Assembly: GCA_012960115.1 (NCBI GenBank)
Contig: DUBX01000004.1
Coordinates: 1 to 40,953, forward strand
Direction: 5' to 3'
Source: Porticoccaceae bacterium
Lineage (GTDB): Bacteria; Pseudomonadota; Gammaproteobacteria; Pseudomonadales; Porticoccaceae
Length of the DNA stretch: 40,953 nt
Position numbers and translations under genes: made by a program. Below the pieces are notes generated by a model, which made no database searches, was not told where the DNA came from, and saw nothing but the letters and a program-made list of their open reading frames with translations. Below are positions 8,116 to 16,946 of the stretch, piece by piece (position 1 is the stretch's first letter; every line of letters begins with the position of its first letter).

Positions 8116-9308
8116 TGCAATCTGTCCAGCAGGCCATTGCCAGTCTGATTGAACGATCCTCTGTACTGCCAGTGGTTGAGTCGATCGAGGTTACTGATAG
8201 TCTTGGCCGAATATTAGCGGAGGATGTGGTTGCTTGTGTTGATGTGCCTCCGGCAGATAACAGTGCAATGGATGGCTATGCCTTTTGCTACGAGGATGCG
8301 ATTAACCAGAGCTACAGTCTGCCGATCAGTCAGCGCGTTCCGGCAGGCACTGCGCCACTACCTTTGCTAGTCAATACGGCCGCTCGCATCTTTACCGGCG
8401 GTGAGATGCCAGAAGGTGCTGACACCGTAGCCATGCAGGAAAATTGCACCGAGCAGGGTGATGTAGTGCAGTTGAACCCTGGTATTCTAGCCAACACCAA
8501 CGTTAGGCCCCGCGGGCAGGACATTACCGCTAAATCAATGATGTTAACTGCAGGTAGTCGATTGGGTCCTGCAGAGATGGGATTGCTCTCATCGCAAGGT
8601 ATTAGCCAAATTGTGGTATATAGGCCACTTAAAGTGGCTGTTTTTTCAACAGGGGATGAGCTTGTCGATCCGGGCGTTGAATTAAAACCCGGCCAAATTT
8701 ACAATTCAAATCACGCTACCCTGACTGGCCTTATTCAGTCACTGGGTATGGATTGCGTTGATATGGGTACAGTGGCCGACGAACTCGAACCGACTAAAGT
8801 GATTTTGCATAGTGCTTCACTTAAGTCGGACATTGTGATTAGCGCCGGGGGTGTTTCAGTCGGTGAAGAAGATTACGTTAAAGAGGCTGTCGCAGCCCTT
8901 GGATCAATAGAGTTTTGGCGGGTGGCCATCAAGCCTGGCAAACCCTTAGCTTTTGGACGTATTGGCAACACTCCGTTTATCGGCTTACCGGGCAACCCGG
9001 CCTCGGTATTTGTAACATTTACAGTACTTGCCAGACCTTTTTTGTTGGCTTGTCAGGGCCTACGTGCCCAGCATAAACCTATGTTGAAAGCAGTGTCTCT
9101 GTTCAGTCGAGAGGCTGAGTCTCGCGAGGTTTATCTGCGGGGTCGCCTAAGCTGCACTGAAAAGGGCGAGGGCGTTGAAATCTACCCTAATCAAAGTAGT
9201 GGGGTGCTTTCTTCTGTCAGTTGGGGTGATGTCTTGGTTAGGCAAAATAGTGGCGAACATATTCAAGTTGACGACCTTGTTGATGTGTTAGTCTATTCAG
9301 CATATTAA
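8115..9308 (+). CDS. moeA: Molybdopterin molybdenumtransferase MoeA
   Basis: The 397-residue protein has all MoeA landmarks in order: 'DNSAMDGYAF', 'RIFTGGEMPEGADTV', 'IYNSNHATL', 'SAGGVSVGEEDYVKEA', 'AIKPGKPLAFG' and 'GLPGNPASVFVTF', followed by the small C-terminal beta domain. MoeA inserts molybdate into adenylated molybdopterin with release of AMP. It overlaps moaB by one base (TAATG), indicating coupled translation. Family assignment is secure. Confidence 0.98.
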   Translation: MQSVQQAIASLIERSSVLPVVESIEVTDSLGRILAEDVVACVDVPPADNSAMDGYAFCYEDAINQSYSLPISQRVPAGTAPLPLLVNTAARIFTGGEMPEGADTVAMQENCTEQGDVVQLNPGILANTNVRPRGQDITAKSMMLTAGSRLGPAEMGLLSSQGISQIVVYRPLKVAVFSTGDELVDPGVELKPGQIYNSNHATLTGLIQSLGMDCVDMGTVADELEPTKVILHSASLKSDIVISAGGVSVGEEDYVKEAVAALGSIEFWRVAIKPGKPLAFGRIGNTPFIGLPGNPASVFVTFTVLARPFLLACQGLRAQHKPMLKAVSLFSREAESREVYLRGRLSCTEKGEGVEIYPNQSSGVLSSVSWGDVLVRQNSGEHIQVDDLVDVLVYSAY

Positions 9309-9330
9309 AATTGAGAAATAAGAGTAATAA

Positions 9331-10347
9331 GTGACTGATTCTACTGAGCTGCCGCCGTTGAGCAACACACTGATCGATCCTTTTGGTCGTAAGGTTGATT
9401 ATTTGCGCCTGTCAGTTACAGATCGTTGCAATCTGCGCTGTACCTACTGTATGGCAGAAAACATGACGTTTCTGCCACGTCAGCAGATTCTGTCCTTAGA
9501 AGAGCTTCGCGACGTTGCCTCAGCTTTTGTTGAGCTAGGCGTGCGCAAGATCAGACTAACAGGCGGTGAGCCCCTTATTCGCAGGGATATCATCAAGTTA
9601 GTGAGTGCAATATCGGTTCTGCCTTCCCTAGATGAAGTAACGATGACCACCAATGGCATGTTGCTGCCTAAAATGGCGCAACCACTTAAAGATGCAGGCC
9701 TGAACCGGCTCAATATTAGTATCGACAGCCTGCGTGCCGATCGTTTTAAGGCGTTAACTCGGCTTGGGGATCTAGATGTATGGCATAGGGGGATTCGGGC
9801 GGCTAAAGCGGCTAATTTTGCAAAGCTCAAACTAAATGCGGTTATATTAGCCGGCTTTAATGATGACGAGGTTCTCAATTTAGCCCGTTATGCGATAGAT
9901 AACCAGATGGATATTTCGTTTATCGAGGAAATGCCTCTTGGAGAGATATCTTCTCATCATCGAGCTAATACCCAGGTTACTAGCCAGGCCATACGCGACC
10001 AGCTCGAGGCCGAGTTTGGGTTGACGGATAGTGTGGAAACTACAGGTGGGCCAGCGCGATATGTCAGAGTGGCAGGTAGTGACAGTAAGATTGGCTTCAT
10101 TTCCCCTATGTCGAACAATTTCTGTGAATCTTGTAATCGTGTCAGAATGACTGCAGAAGGGCGATTATTGCTGTGCTTGGGTAACGAGCAGAGTATGGAC
10201 TTACGTGAGGTGATTCGGTCTCACCCAGGGGATTCGGTGCTATTGCGGACTAAAATAGTGGAGGCTCTGCAAGATAAGCCCGAACGCCATGAGTTTGATC
10301 CTAATCGGACAGATATTGTTCGGTTTATGAATATGACGGGTGGTTAA
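9331..10347 (+). CDS. moaA: GTP 3',8-cyclase MoaA (radical SAM)
   Basis: The 338-residue product starts at GTG, 22 bases after moeA. The radical-SAM cluster motif is C33-x3-C37-x2-C40 in 'DRCNLRCTYC'. The second 4Fe-4S site uses C265, C268 and C282 ('FCESCNRVRM...LLLC'), and the protein ends with the essential Gly-Gly tail 'NMTGG'. MoaA cyclises GTP to the 3',8-cyclo intermediate that MoaC rearranges. It is the last gene of the moeB-moaB-moeA-moaA run. Placing moaA last, well away from moaC, is a less common order but all the parts are intact. Confidence 0.98.
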   Translation: MTDSTELPPLSNTLIDPFGRKVDYLRLSVTDRCNLRCTYCMAENMTFLPRQQILSLEELRDVASAFVELGVRKIRLTGGEPLIRRDIIKLVSAISVLPSLDEVTMTTNGMLLPKMAQPLKDAGLNRLNISIDSLRADRFKALTRLGDLDVWHRGIRAAKAANFAKLKLNAVILAGFNDDEVLNLARYAIDNQMDISFIEEMPLGEISSHHRANTQVTSQAIRDQLEAEFGLTDSVETTGGPARYVRVAGSDSKIGFISPMSNNFCESCNRVRMTAEGRLLLCLGNEQSMDLREVIRSHPGDSVLLRTKIVEALQDKPERHEFDPNRTDIVRFMNMTGG

Positions 10348-10502
10348 GACTTGGTAACAGTTTGCTTGGTGCATCACCTCGACATAATCAATTCTGTGGG
10401 CGGTTAGACTACAAAATTGATATTCTAGTATGTTATTGTTCCCCCAAGTATAAATTTTGAACTTATCTATAGTGCAGTTGCCTATTGGCGAGCTAAGTTC
10501 TC
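10348..10502. promoter_or_regulatory. Intergenic region moaA / tandem TetR gene
   Basis: These 155 bases probably hold the promoter of the TetR-type gene. A 'TATAAA' hexamer occurs in 'AAGTATAAATTTTG', but no good -35 stands 16-18 bases before it. A 'TAGACT' half-site occurs at 10405-10410, resembling repeats upstream of the acyl-CoA genes. No clear terminator for moaA is visible. Confidence 0.3.
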
Positions 10503-11798
10503 ATGGGGCTAGGGATGAATTCACTTGATCAACATGTAATCACCTCACCGTTCGTCAAGGGCCGGCAGCATCAGTTGAAATTTCAGCTGATTCTATCTGA
10601 AGCCTCGCAATTGTTTAATTGGCAAGGCTCACGTGCTACTACGTTAGCTGATATTGCCGGCACGATGAGCTTGACCAAAACCTGCCTTTATTACTATGTG
10701 AAGAATAAAGAAGATCTTATCCACAAGTGTTATGTGGCAAGTTGCGAAATGTGGTTGCGGCGAGCCGTTGAGGCCAGTGCTTTAAAGGGCTCTGGCCTAG
10801 GTAAAATTATTTTCATGATTGGTGGGCATTTACAGCAATATGCCGCGACGCTGCGGGATGAATCGCCTCATTTCGCTATGTTGACCGAAGTTTCTTCGCT
10901 TAATGATGAATGCCGTCAGGATATTGTTAAGCGTTGGTCTGAGGTCTTTGTACTTTGCCGGTCAATGATTGAGGATGGTATCGAAGAGGGCGTAATTGCA
11001 GATCTAGATCCTTCGGTGGCCGCATTGGCTATATTTTCTATTATTCAGTGGTTTCCGGTTTGGATGAATAGGAAACATGCGGCTAATGCCAGTTCAGTCA
11101 TGGCGAGCGTTTTGAGTCTAGTCACTAACGGATTGGCTAGCGAACATCATGCGTTTGAAGATGTTGATTTTCCGGCTGTAGGTGATGTTGATCCAGATAG
11201 TTTTAATCGTGACATTCAAAATTATAATAAACGTGAGGCCTTCTATCGTGTGGGTTCTGCCTACTTTAACCAAAAAGGTTACAAGGGAGCCTCACTTGAT
11301 GAGATAGCTAATTCTCTAGATGTGACTAAGGGCGCTTTTTATTACCATATAAAAAATAAGGAGGAGCTTCTTTATCAATGCTTCAATCGTACATTGGACT
11401 TGGAGAACGGTCTGCTTTCTAAAGCTGGAGAAGCCGGTAAGGCGGGGATCAAGAAAATTGAGCTATCGCTGCGCTATTTATTCCACATTCAATTTAGTGA
11501 TCAGGGCCCATTAATCCGTTATCGTACACTTCCTTCGTTGGGGCAGGATCATCGGAAAAGGGTGTTAAAGGCGACGAAAGAAAATAGCGAAAAGCTCGGT
11601 GCGTATATTCGCCAAGGTTTGATCGATGGCACAGTGCGTAATATCGACTCGGAGATAACCCAGAATCTTTTATCGGGGGCGATTGAGGCTAGTCCTGAGC
11701 TAGCCGATTGGCTCCCAAATTTTCGAGGACAAGACTTGTCAGCAGATTATTTTTATATATTTATCAATGGTTTGTCGTTCAAACCTATAGTTGATTAG
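10503..11798 (+). CDS. Double TetR/AcrR-type transcriptional regulator (two HTH domains in one chain)
   Basis: This 431-residue protein is about twice the usual TetR length and contains two TetR-like DNA-binding segments. The first is at about residues 28-76 ('TTLADIAGTMSLTKTCLYYY', 'VKNKEDLIHKCY'). The second is at about 243-291 ('ASLDEIANSLDVTKGAFYYH', 'IKNKEELLYQCF'). Each is followed by a helical ligand-binding-like region. It may act as a single-chain pseudo-dimer. An ATG at 10515 is an alternative start. The location ahead of alcohol dehydrogenase, thioesterase and SDR genes in the same direction suggests control of acyl or alcohol metabolism; this is inference. Confidence 0.88.
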   Translation: MGLGMNSLDQHVITSPFVKGRQHQLKFQLILSEASQLFNWQGSRATTLADIAGTMSLTKTCLYYYVKNKEDLIHKCYVASCEMWLRRAVEASALKGSGLGKIIFMIGGHLQQYAATLRDESPHFAMLTEVSSLNDECRQDIVKRWSEVFVLCRSMIEDGIEEGVIADLDPSVAALAIFSIIQWFPVWMNRKHAANASSVMASVLSLVTNGLASEHHAFEDVDFPAVGDVDPDSFNRDIQNYNKREAFYRVGSAYFNQKGYKGASLDEIANSLDVTKGAFYYHIKNKEELLYQCFNRTLDLENGLLSKAGEAGKAGIKKIELSLRYLFHIQFSDQGPLIRYRTLPSLGQDHRKRVLKATKENSEKLGAYIRQGLIDGTVRNIDSEITQNLLSGAIEASPELADWLPNFRGQDLSADYFYIFINGLSFKPIVD

Positions 11799-11834
11799 AA
11801 TTAATTAAACATCTTTTTTGCAGGGCGATGACTT

Positions 11835-12992
11835 ATGGGCAACTTTCTTTTTAGTACGGTATCTGATGTTGTAGTCGGTGCAGACGCTTCCGATCAACTT
11901 GGGGAAATGGCTGTTGGGCTGGGCATTAAGCGAGCCTTAATAGTGACTGATCCGGGGATTATTCAATTTGGTTTATTGGATTCAGCTATTAGAAGCCTTA
12001 ACACACATAATGTTGAATACAGTGTTTATTCTGATGTAGTAGCGGATCCCCCTGAGCATGTGGTGATCGACGCTGTCATTGCAGCACAATCTTTTGGTTG
12101 CGATGGGGTTGTCGGTTTTGGTGGAGGTAGCTCTATGGATGTGGCCAAGATATTGGCTGTCCTGATCACCGGGGAGCAGGCTCTATCTGAGATTTATGGA
12201 GTCGATCAAATCACGGCTAGCCGATTACCCCTGATTCAGGTGCCCACCACAGCTGGGACTGGATCTGAAGCGACCATGGTGTCAATTATAACGACCGGAG
12301 AGACCACAAAAGCCGGTGTGGTGAGTCGCACCCTGCTGGCCGATAAGATTATTCTGGACGCTGCTTTGACGGTGGGCTTGCCGCCACACGTTACGGCAGC
12401 TACAGGAATCGACGCGATGGTGCATTCAATTGAAGCGTATACGTCAAAGCGGCTCAAAAACCCACTGTCTGATATGCTCGCCCGCGAAGCTCTGCGGTTA
12501 TTATCGGGCAGTATTGTTACTGCAGTTAAGCAGGGGGGTAATCTAGAGGCCAGAGGGGATATGTTATTAGGCGCTATGTTAGCAGGGCAGGCATTTGCTA
12601 ATGCGCCTGTGGCAGCGGTGCATGCCTTGGCCTACCCGCTGGGTGGCAATTATCATATCCCTCACGGTCTATCTAATTCATTGGTGCTACCTCATGTACT
12701 TCGGTTCAACGGGCCGGTAGCGTCGGATCTTTATGCCGAGATAGCCCCTTTGATCATGCCTGATCAGGTTTTACCTGACGATACTGTCGTTACGACGGAG
12801 ATGCTCGCTGACCACTTTTTGTCTCTGGCGGCTGATCTAGGGTTACAGACGACATTGCGAGAGATAAATATTCCTGAAGGTGACCTACCCAAGCTGGCAG
12901 AGAATTCGATGCTTCAGCAACGTTTACTCATTAATAATCCGCGCGAGCTTGATCTTGAAGATGCTCTGGGTATTTATCAGCAAGCCTACTAA
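11835..12992 (+). CDS. Iron-containing alcohol dehydrogenase
   Basis: The 385-residue enzyme belongs to the type III metal-dependent alcohol dehydrogenase family. It has the NAD(P)-binding 'GFGGGSSMDVAK' at 94-105, 'PTTAGTGSEAT' at 137-147, and the four expected metal ligands D193, H197 ('DAMVHSIEAY'), H263 ('AVHALAYPLGG') and H277 ('HIPHGLSN'). It should interconvert an alcohol and an aldehyde or ketone in the cytoplasm; the substrate is not evident. It starts 36 bases after the tandem TetR gene and is followed 19 bases later by a thioesterase, so one transcription unit is likely. Confidence 0.93.
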   Translation: MGNFLFSTVSDVVVGADASDQLGEMAVGLGIKRALIVTDPGIIQFGLLDSAIRSLNTHNVEYSVYSDVVADPPEHVVIDAVIAAQSFGCDGVVGFGGGSSMDVAKILAVLITGEQALSEIYGVDQITASRLPLIQVPTTAGTGSEATMVSIITTGETTKAGVVSRTLLADKIILDAALTVGLPPHVTAATGIDAMVHSIEAYTSKRLKNPLSDMLAREALRLLSGSIVTAVKQGGNLEARGDMLLGAMLAGQAFANAPVAAVHALAYPLGGNYHIPHGLSNSLVLPHVLRFNGPVASDLYAEIAPLIMPDQVLPDDTVVTTEMLADHFLSLAADLGLQTTLREINIPEGDLPKLAENSMLQQRLLINNPRELDLEDALGIYQQAY

Positions 12993-13011
12993 TGCGCATG
13001 GAGAACACAGT

Positions 13012-13443
13012 ATGAATGATGATCAACGATCAAATTATAAGTACTTTTCACGGATTACTACCCGCTGGATGGATAACGACATCTATGGCCACGTCAATAA
13101 CGTTGTTTATTACAGCTATTTTGATTCGGTAACCAATAAGTACCTTATCGAGGAGGGGGGGCTAGATATCCAGAATGCCGATGTTGTTGGGTTTGTGGTC
13201 GCCTCAAATTGCCAATACAAGTCCCCAATTTCCTATCCTGAGCCGCTTACTGCGGGATTACGGGTTAATAAATTAGGTAATAGCTCTGTGGAGTATGGCA
13301 TAGGTATTTTCAAGGAAGGTGCCGAACAGGCTTCGGCAATGGGTACCTTTACCCATGTTTTTGTTGATCGTACCACTGACAAGTCAGTGCCTATCCCTTC
13401 AAAGCTTAGGGCCGCGTTAGAGGCGCTAGTGAGAAAGGAATAA
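13012..13443 (+). CDS. 4-hydroxybenzoyl-CoA thioesterase family acyl-CoA thioesterase
   Basis: A 143-residue single hot-dog-fold protein. The signature 'RWMDNDIYGHVNNVVYYSYF' includes the catalytic Asp followed by the GHVNN turn, as in YbgC/FadM-type thioesterases. It should hydrolyse acyl-CoA thioesters to free acid and CoA. The start at 13012 is chosen because GGAGA at 13000-13004 precedes it by seven bases and family similarity begins there; the frame extends upstream without similarity. Its neighbours are an alcohol dehydrogenase and an SDR. Confidence 0.88.
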   Translation: MNDDQRSNYKYFSRITTRWMDNDIYGHVNNVVYYSYFDSVTNKYLIEEGGLDIQNADVVGFVVASNCQYKSPISYPEPLTAGLRVNKLGNSSVEYGIGIFKEGAEQASAMGTFTHVFVDRTTDKSVPIPSKLRAALEALVRKE

Positions 13444-13466
13444 CAAATTTATAAAGGAGTTGCCAG

Positions 13467-14267
13467 TTGGAATTTAATAATAAAGTAGTGGTTGTGACCG
13501 GGGGTGCCAATGGCATCGGCAAGGCTCTGTGTGAACAATTCGCGGCCTTAGGTGCAAAAGTCGCTGTTGTTGACCTTGAGATTGATGCGGCGCAGCAAGT
13601 GGCTAAGTCATGTGGTGGTCTAGGTTTAGGTGCAGATGTGGGTATAGAAACTGATATTCAGTCAGTTGTACTGGCGGTTGAGGCCAAGCTAGGGCCAGTT
13701 GACATATTTGTATCTAATGCGGGCGTTTCTTTTAGTGACGCACCTGGGTGGATGGCCGCTTCAGCGTCTAATGAGTCTTGGCAAACCAGCTGGAATGTCA
13801 ATGTAATGGCTCATGTGTATGCGGCTCGTGCCGTCATTCCTGGCATGATTCAGCGCGGCGGTGGCTATCTTGTCAATGTCGCATCCGGAGCATCCTTGCT
13901 CTGTCAGGTTGGAGACGCTGCTTATTCTACAACGAAGACAGCTGCGCTTGGCTTTGCAGAATCCCTTGCCATTACCCACGGTGATGACAACATAAAAGTG
14001 TCAGTCGTTTGTCCGCTTTATGTAGCGACGCGTATGACCGAGGGCGGGCGAGGTGTTAGCGGTAATGATCAAGTGATGACCGCGGAAGATACTGTCAAGT
14101 CAGTGCTGGAGGGCATGGAGGAGGAGACCTTCTTAATTATGCCTCATGGTGATCTAGCGACCTATGCTCAAGGCAAAGGCGCTGATTATGATCGTTGGCT
14201 GAAGGGTATGAGGAGAATGCGCAAGGGCATTATCGAACAGAACCCTAGTTACGACTATCAACGGTAA
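13467..14267 (+). CDS. Short-chain dehydrogenase/reductase
   Basis: This 266-residue classical SDR has the coenzyme motif 'TGGANGIG', 'VSNAGVS', the active-site Ser in 'NVASGAS' and the Y-x3-K pair in 'YSTTKTAALGF'. It should oxidise or reduce an alcohol/ketone with NAD(P)(H). It starts at TTG, supported by AAGGAG at 13454-13459 seven bases upstream and by the family N-terminus. It is 23 bases after the thioesterase and directly abuts the next gene. The substrate is unknown. Confidence 0.9.
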   Translation: MEFNNKVVVVTGGANGIGKALCEQFAALGAKVAVVDLEIDAAQQVAKSCGGLGLGADVGIETDIQSVVLAVEAKLGPVDIFVSNAGVSFSDAPGWMAASASNESWQTSWNVNVMAHVYAARAVIPGMIQRGGGYLVNVASGASLLCQVGDAAYSTTKTAALGFAESLAITHGDDNIKVSVVCPLYVATRMTEGGRGVSGNDQVMTAEDTVKSVLEGMEEETFLIMPHGDLATYAQGKGADYDRWLKGMRRMRKGIIEQNPSYDYQR

Positions 14268-15332
14268 ATGACAATGTTAACGCAGAAAAATACAGGCCTT
14301 TTGACCTCAGTATTGATGGCTGGAATGTTCCTCCTGATTGGTTGGGCAAAGCCCTCCCTTGCAGGAGATTACGATGGCTATGACGACGATGTAGCCAAGC
14401 TATTGCAGGAATATCAAATTCTTCCAGATGATCAGGGGTCCTATGCACCGTCAGTCCTGTTGTTTAATGAAGGAAGAGACAGCAATACCTTGGTTGATTT
14501 TGAAACAGGGCTAATTGTGATCACCGCTACAACGGAAAACTTATTAAAGCAGTCAATCATTGACGTCCTACTCACTCAAATTGACCCCTCAGTTATTGAT
14601 GCTAAAACGGCTCAAGATTTTGGCCTAACCAACAACAAAACTAATCGACCCTTTTTTTGGGAGCAAGTACTTGATCATACCGGTCAGGCGATAGGCTCTG
14701 AATGGAGGGCGGGTAAATTTGCAGATTACCTTCTGAAGGGCAAAACGCGGCAGAGTGGCCGCTTTAAGGTGTCTCTAGTCATGGTTGAGACCCATAAAGA
14801 TATAGCGGGAGGCAAATACGTGAAGTTAGCTAAAGCGGCTAGTCGTCAGCATAGAGTCCCTGTATCGCTGGTTATGGCAATTATGGAGACGGAAAGTTCA
14901 TTTAACCCGTTGGCACGTTCGCGGTCCAATGCCTTAGGGTTGATGCAGATCAAAGCAGACACGGCGGGACGCGATTATTTCTCCCTTATTAAGGGCTATA
15001 AACATACCCCGACGTCATCCTTTTTATATAGTCCTAAGAACAATATTGAGGTCGCTGCAGGCTATCTCAGTATCTTAGGGAATCGTTATCTGGCGGGGAT
15101 CAAACACTCTAAAAAGAGAGAATACGCGATTATTTCAAGTTACAACGGCGGTGCAGGTAATCTCTGGTTAAGCTTGGATAGAAAGGGAAATAAAACGAAG
15201 TCTCTAGCTCGCATAAATAAAATGTCAGTCTCTGAATTTTATTGGTTTCTAACCAATCGTCATATTCGCAGAGAGACTCGTAATTACGTCAAGAAGGTCA
15301 GTGGGAAACAGGCGAAATATGCCAATTTATGA
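14268..15332 (+). CDS. MltC-like membrane-associated lytic murein transglycosylase
   Basis: A 354-residue exported protein: hydrophobic leader about 10-32 ending 'KPSLA', an N-terminal MltC-type domain, then an SLT domain from about residue 185. The catalytic Glu is E209 in 'METESSFNP', followed by 'SNALGLMQI', 'NIEVAAGYL' and 'SSYNGGAGN'. It should cleave peptidoglycan glycan strands to 1,6-anhydro-muropeptides. Unlike enterobacterial MltC, the leader has no Cys lipobox, so it is probably periplasmic rather than a lipoprotein. It begins immediately after the SDR stop (TAAATG), so it is cotranscribed with metabolic genes despite an unrelated function. Confidence 0.87.
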   Translation: MTMLTQKNTGLLTSVLMAGMFLLIGWAKPSLAGDYDGYDDDVAKLLQEYQILPDDQGSYAPSVLLFNEGRDSNTLVDFETGLIVITATTENLLKQSIIDVLLTQIDPSVIDAKTAQDFGLTNNKTNRPFFWEQVLDHTGQAIGSEWRAGKFADYLLKGKTRQSGRFKVSLVMVETHKDIAGGKYVKLAKAASRQHRVPVSLVMAIMETESSFNPLARSRSNALGLMQIKADTAGRDYFSLIKGYKHTPTSSFLYSPKNNIEVAAGYLSILGNRYLAGIKHSKKREYAIISSYNGGAGNLWLSLDRKGNKTKSLARINKMSVSEFYWFLTNRHIRRETRNYVKKVSGKQAKYANL

Positions 15333-15392
15333 GCGTTTCTGTGACCCTCTAGGTTATCTCTACACTCTAAACAACAACAAGATTTTGCCGAT

Positions 15393-15992
15393 ATGACAAA
15401 ACAGATTACACAGGATGATGGACCCCAAGGTCGCCTCCAGCGCAAGGCATCATTGAGTGGCATCTATATAACAAAATTCCGGCAAGTCTTTCTTCGACAC
15501 GGACTAACCATGGGTTTAGCGGCCCTTGTATGCTTGTTGATGCCTATTGCGACGGAATCTATCCAGTGGAGTACCGCTTCGGTTCTAGGTGATTACCCCC
15601 GTTATTTTGTAATCGGCTCAATGCTAGTTATATTTTTTCTTGGTTATCTGCGCGTTAGAGGCTATTCCACTGACGGACGCGAGCTATTTTGGCTGGTATA
15701 TTTACTGTTTATATCAATTGTTGAGGAGTTTGCCTTTAGATTGATATTGCCTAGTTTTCTGATGGTGCCTGTGGGGGTGATCCCGGCCGCTATTTTAAGT
15801 AATTTGGTGTTTGCCAGCGTGCACTTCTTCACTCTACGCTGGAGACTAGCTAACTGTGTAGGTGTGTTCTTAGGCGGCTTAGGTTTGAGTCGGTTGCTAG
15901 GGACCACTGAAGACATTATTTTAGTCATCGGTGTCCACTGGTTGGTGACATTTTTAAACACGCCGACAGCGCCCACAAAGCAAACAGGTTAA
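15393..15992 (+). CDS. CPBP-family intramembrane glutamic protease
   Basis: The 199-residue protein has several hydrophobic segments (about 38-55, 72-87, 99-110, 122-142, 155-165 and 175-190). The CPBP/CAAX-protease motifs are in place: E111-E112-x3-R116 ('EEFAFR'), 'FASVHFF' with H144, and a final 'GVHWLVTFLN' with H182. Family members are intramembrane proteases related to Rce1. In bacteria they process small membrane substrates or bacteriocin-like peptides, but the target here is unknown. It lies 60 bases after the transglycosylase and is convergent with tesB. Confidence 0.85.
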   Translation: MTKQITQDDGPQGRLQRKASLSGIYITKFRQVFLRHGLTMGLAALVCLLMPIATESIQWSTASVLGDYPRYFVIGSMLVIFFLGYLRVRGYSTDGRELFWLVYLLFISIVEEFAFRLILPSFLMVPVGVIPAAILSNLVFASVHFFTLRWRLANCVGVFLGGLGLSRLLGTTEDIILVIGVHWLVTFLNTPTAPTKQTG

Positions 15993-16032
15993 CGCCAGTA
16001 TGAGACACTGCCGACGTAACTATGTAACGTTT

Positions 16033-16914
16033 TTAGCTGTCGCGCAGACGCATTAATCCTTCTTGGATAGTGCTCGCCACGAGGCGGCCATCACGGCTGT
16101 AAAAAGTGCCACGACTTAGCCCTCGACTGCGGCTAGAACGCAGGCTATCCATATGATACAAAAGCCATTCATCCGCCCTAAAGCTATCGTGAAACCAAAT
16201 CGCATGATCCAAGGATGCTGGTTGGAGCTTGGGATTCATGATGCTCACCTCATGGGGCATCAATGCGGTGCCCATCAGGCTAAAGTCAGATGCATAGGCG
16301 AGGATCGCATTATGCAGGTTGGTGTCCTGTTTTGCAGGCAACTCTCCAGCTGTTTTGATCCAAACAAATTGTTCCGCTTTTCGAGCCACCGGGTTAATGT
16401 AATCAACTGGCTCAACTGATCTCATTTGAATCGGCCGTAAGCTAGGACGATGTTTGGTCGAGCTTGCCTTTGCTTCAGGATTTAATTGCTCACGTATTTT
16501 GTCCCAGCGCTGGCTATCGTCTGGCAAATTTTCGGGGCCAGGGCACTCAGGCATCTCACACTGGTGACTTAAGCCGAGCTCTAAGATTTGAAAGCTTAGG
16601 GAAGTGTTGAAGATCGCTTTGCCGCGCTGCGAAGCGACGACTCGGCGAGTGGTAAATGAACCGCCGTCTCTAATGTCGTCTACGTCGTATAAAATGGGCA
16701 CCGAAGGGTCGCCAGGGCGCAAAAAATAGGCGTGCTGGGAGTGAACCATGCGTTCGGAATCGACAGTGTCCTGTGCTGCACACATGGCCTGAGCGAATAC
16801 CTGACCACCAAAGACTCTTTTATTGGTGGTTTTTGGTGTCACACCACGATAGAGATTGGTGTCGATCTTTTCCAGCTTCAAAATATTGAGCAATTGATTC
16901 AGGGCTTCACTCAT
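16033..16914 (-). CDS. tesB: Acyl-CoA thioesterase II (TesB)
   Basis: A 293-residue double-hot-dog thioesterase. N-terminal 'KRVFGGQVFAQAM' and 'HSQHAYFLRPGDP' are TesB hallmarks. Catalytic positions correspond to D210 ('AYASDF'), S234 ('ASLDHAIWFH') and Q284 ('TIQEGLMRL'). It hydrolyses medium- to long-chain acyl-CoAs, often releasing products beta-oxidation cannot process. It lies 32 bases downstream of the MDR oxidoreductase gene on the same strand, so both are probably one operon read away from the acyl-CoA dehydrogenase cluster. Confidence 0.95.
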   Translation of the reverse strand: MSEALNQLLNILKLEKIDTNLYRGVTPKTTNKRVFGGQVFAQAMCAAQDTVDSERMVHSQHAYFLRPGDPSVPILYDVDDIRDGGSFTTRRVVASQRGKAIFNTSLSFQILELGLSHQCEMPECPGPENLPDDSQRWDKIREQLNPEAKASSTKHRPSLRPIQMRSVEPVDYINPVARKAEQFVWIKTAGELPAKQDTNLHNAILAYASDFSLMGTALMPHEVSIMNPKLQPASLDHAIWFHDSFRADEWLLYHMDSLRSSRSRGLSRGTFYSRDGRLVASTIQEGLMRLRDS

Positions 16915-16946
16915 TCCGCTTTTCCTTGGGGTTAGGGAGTTATTAC

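Noticed and set aside
10348-10502. A sigma70 promoter for the tandem TetR gene around TATAAA
   Set aside because: No acceptable -35 hexamer at 16-18 bases upstream; any placement would be arbitrary.
12880-13011. Extended N-terminus of the hot-dog thioesterase reaching into the alcohol dehydrogenase gene
   Set aside because: The extra 44 residues have no family similarity and a good ribosome binding site precedes the ATG at 13012.
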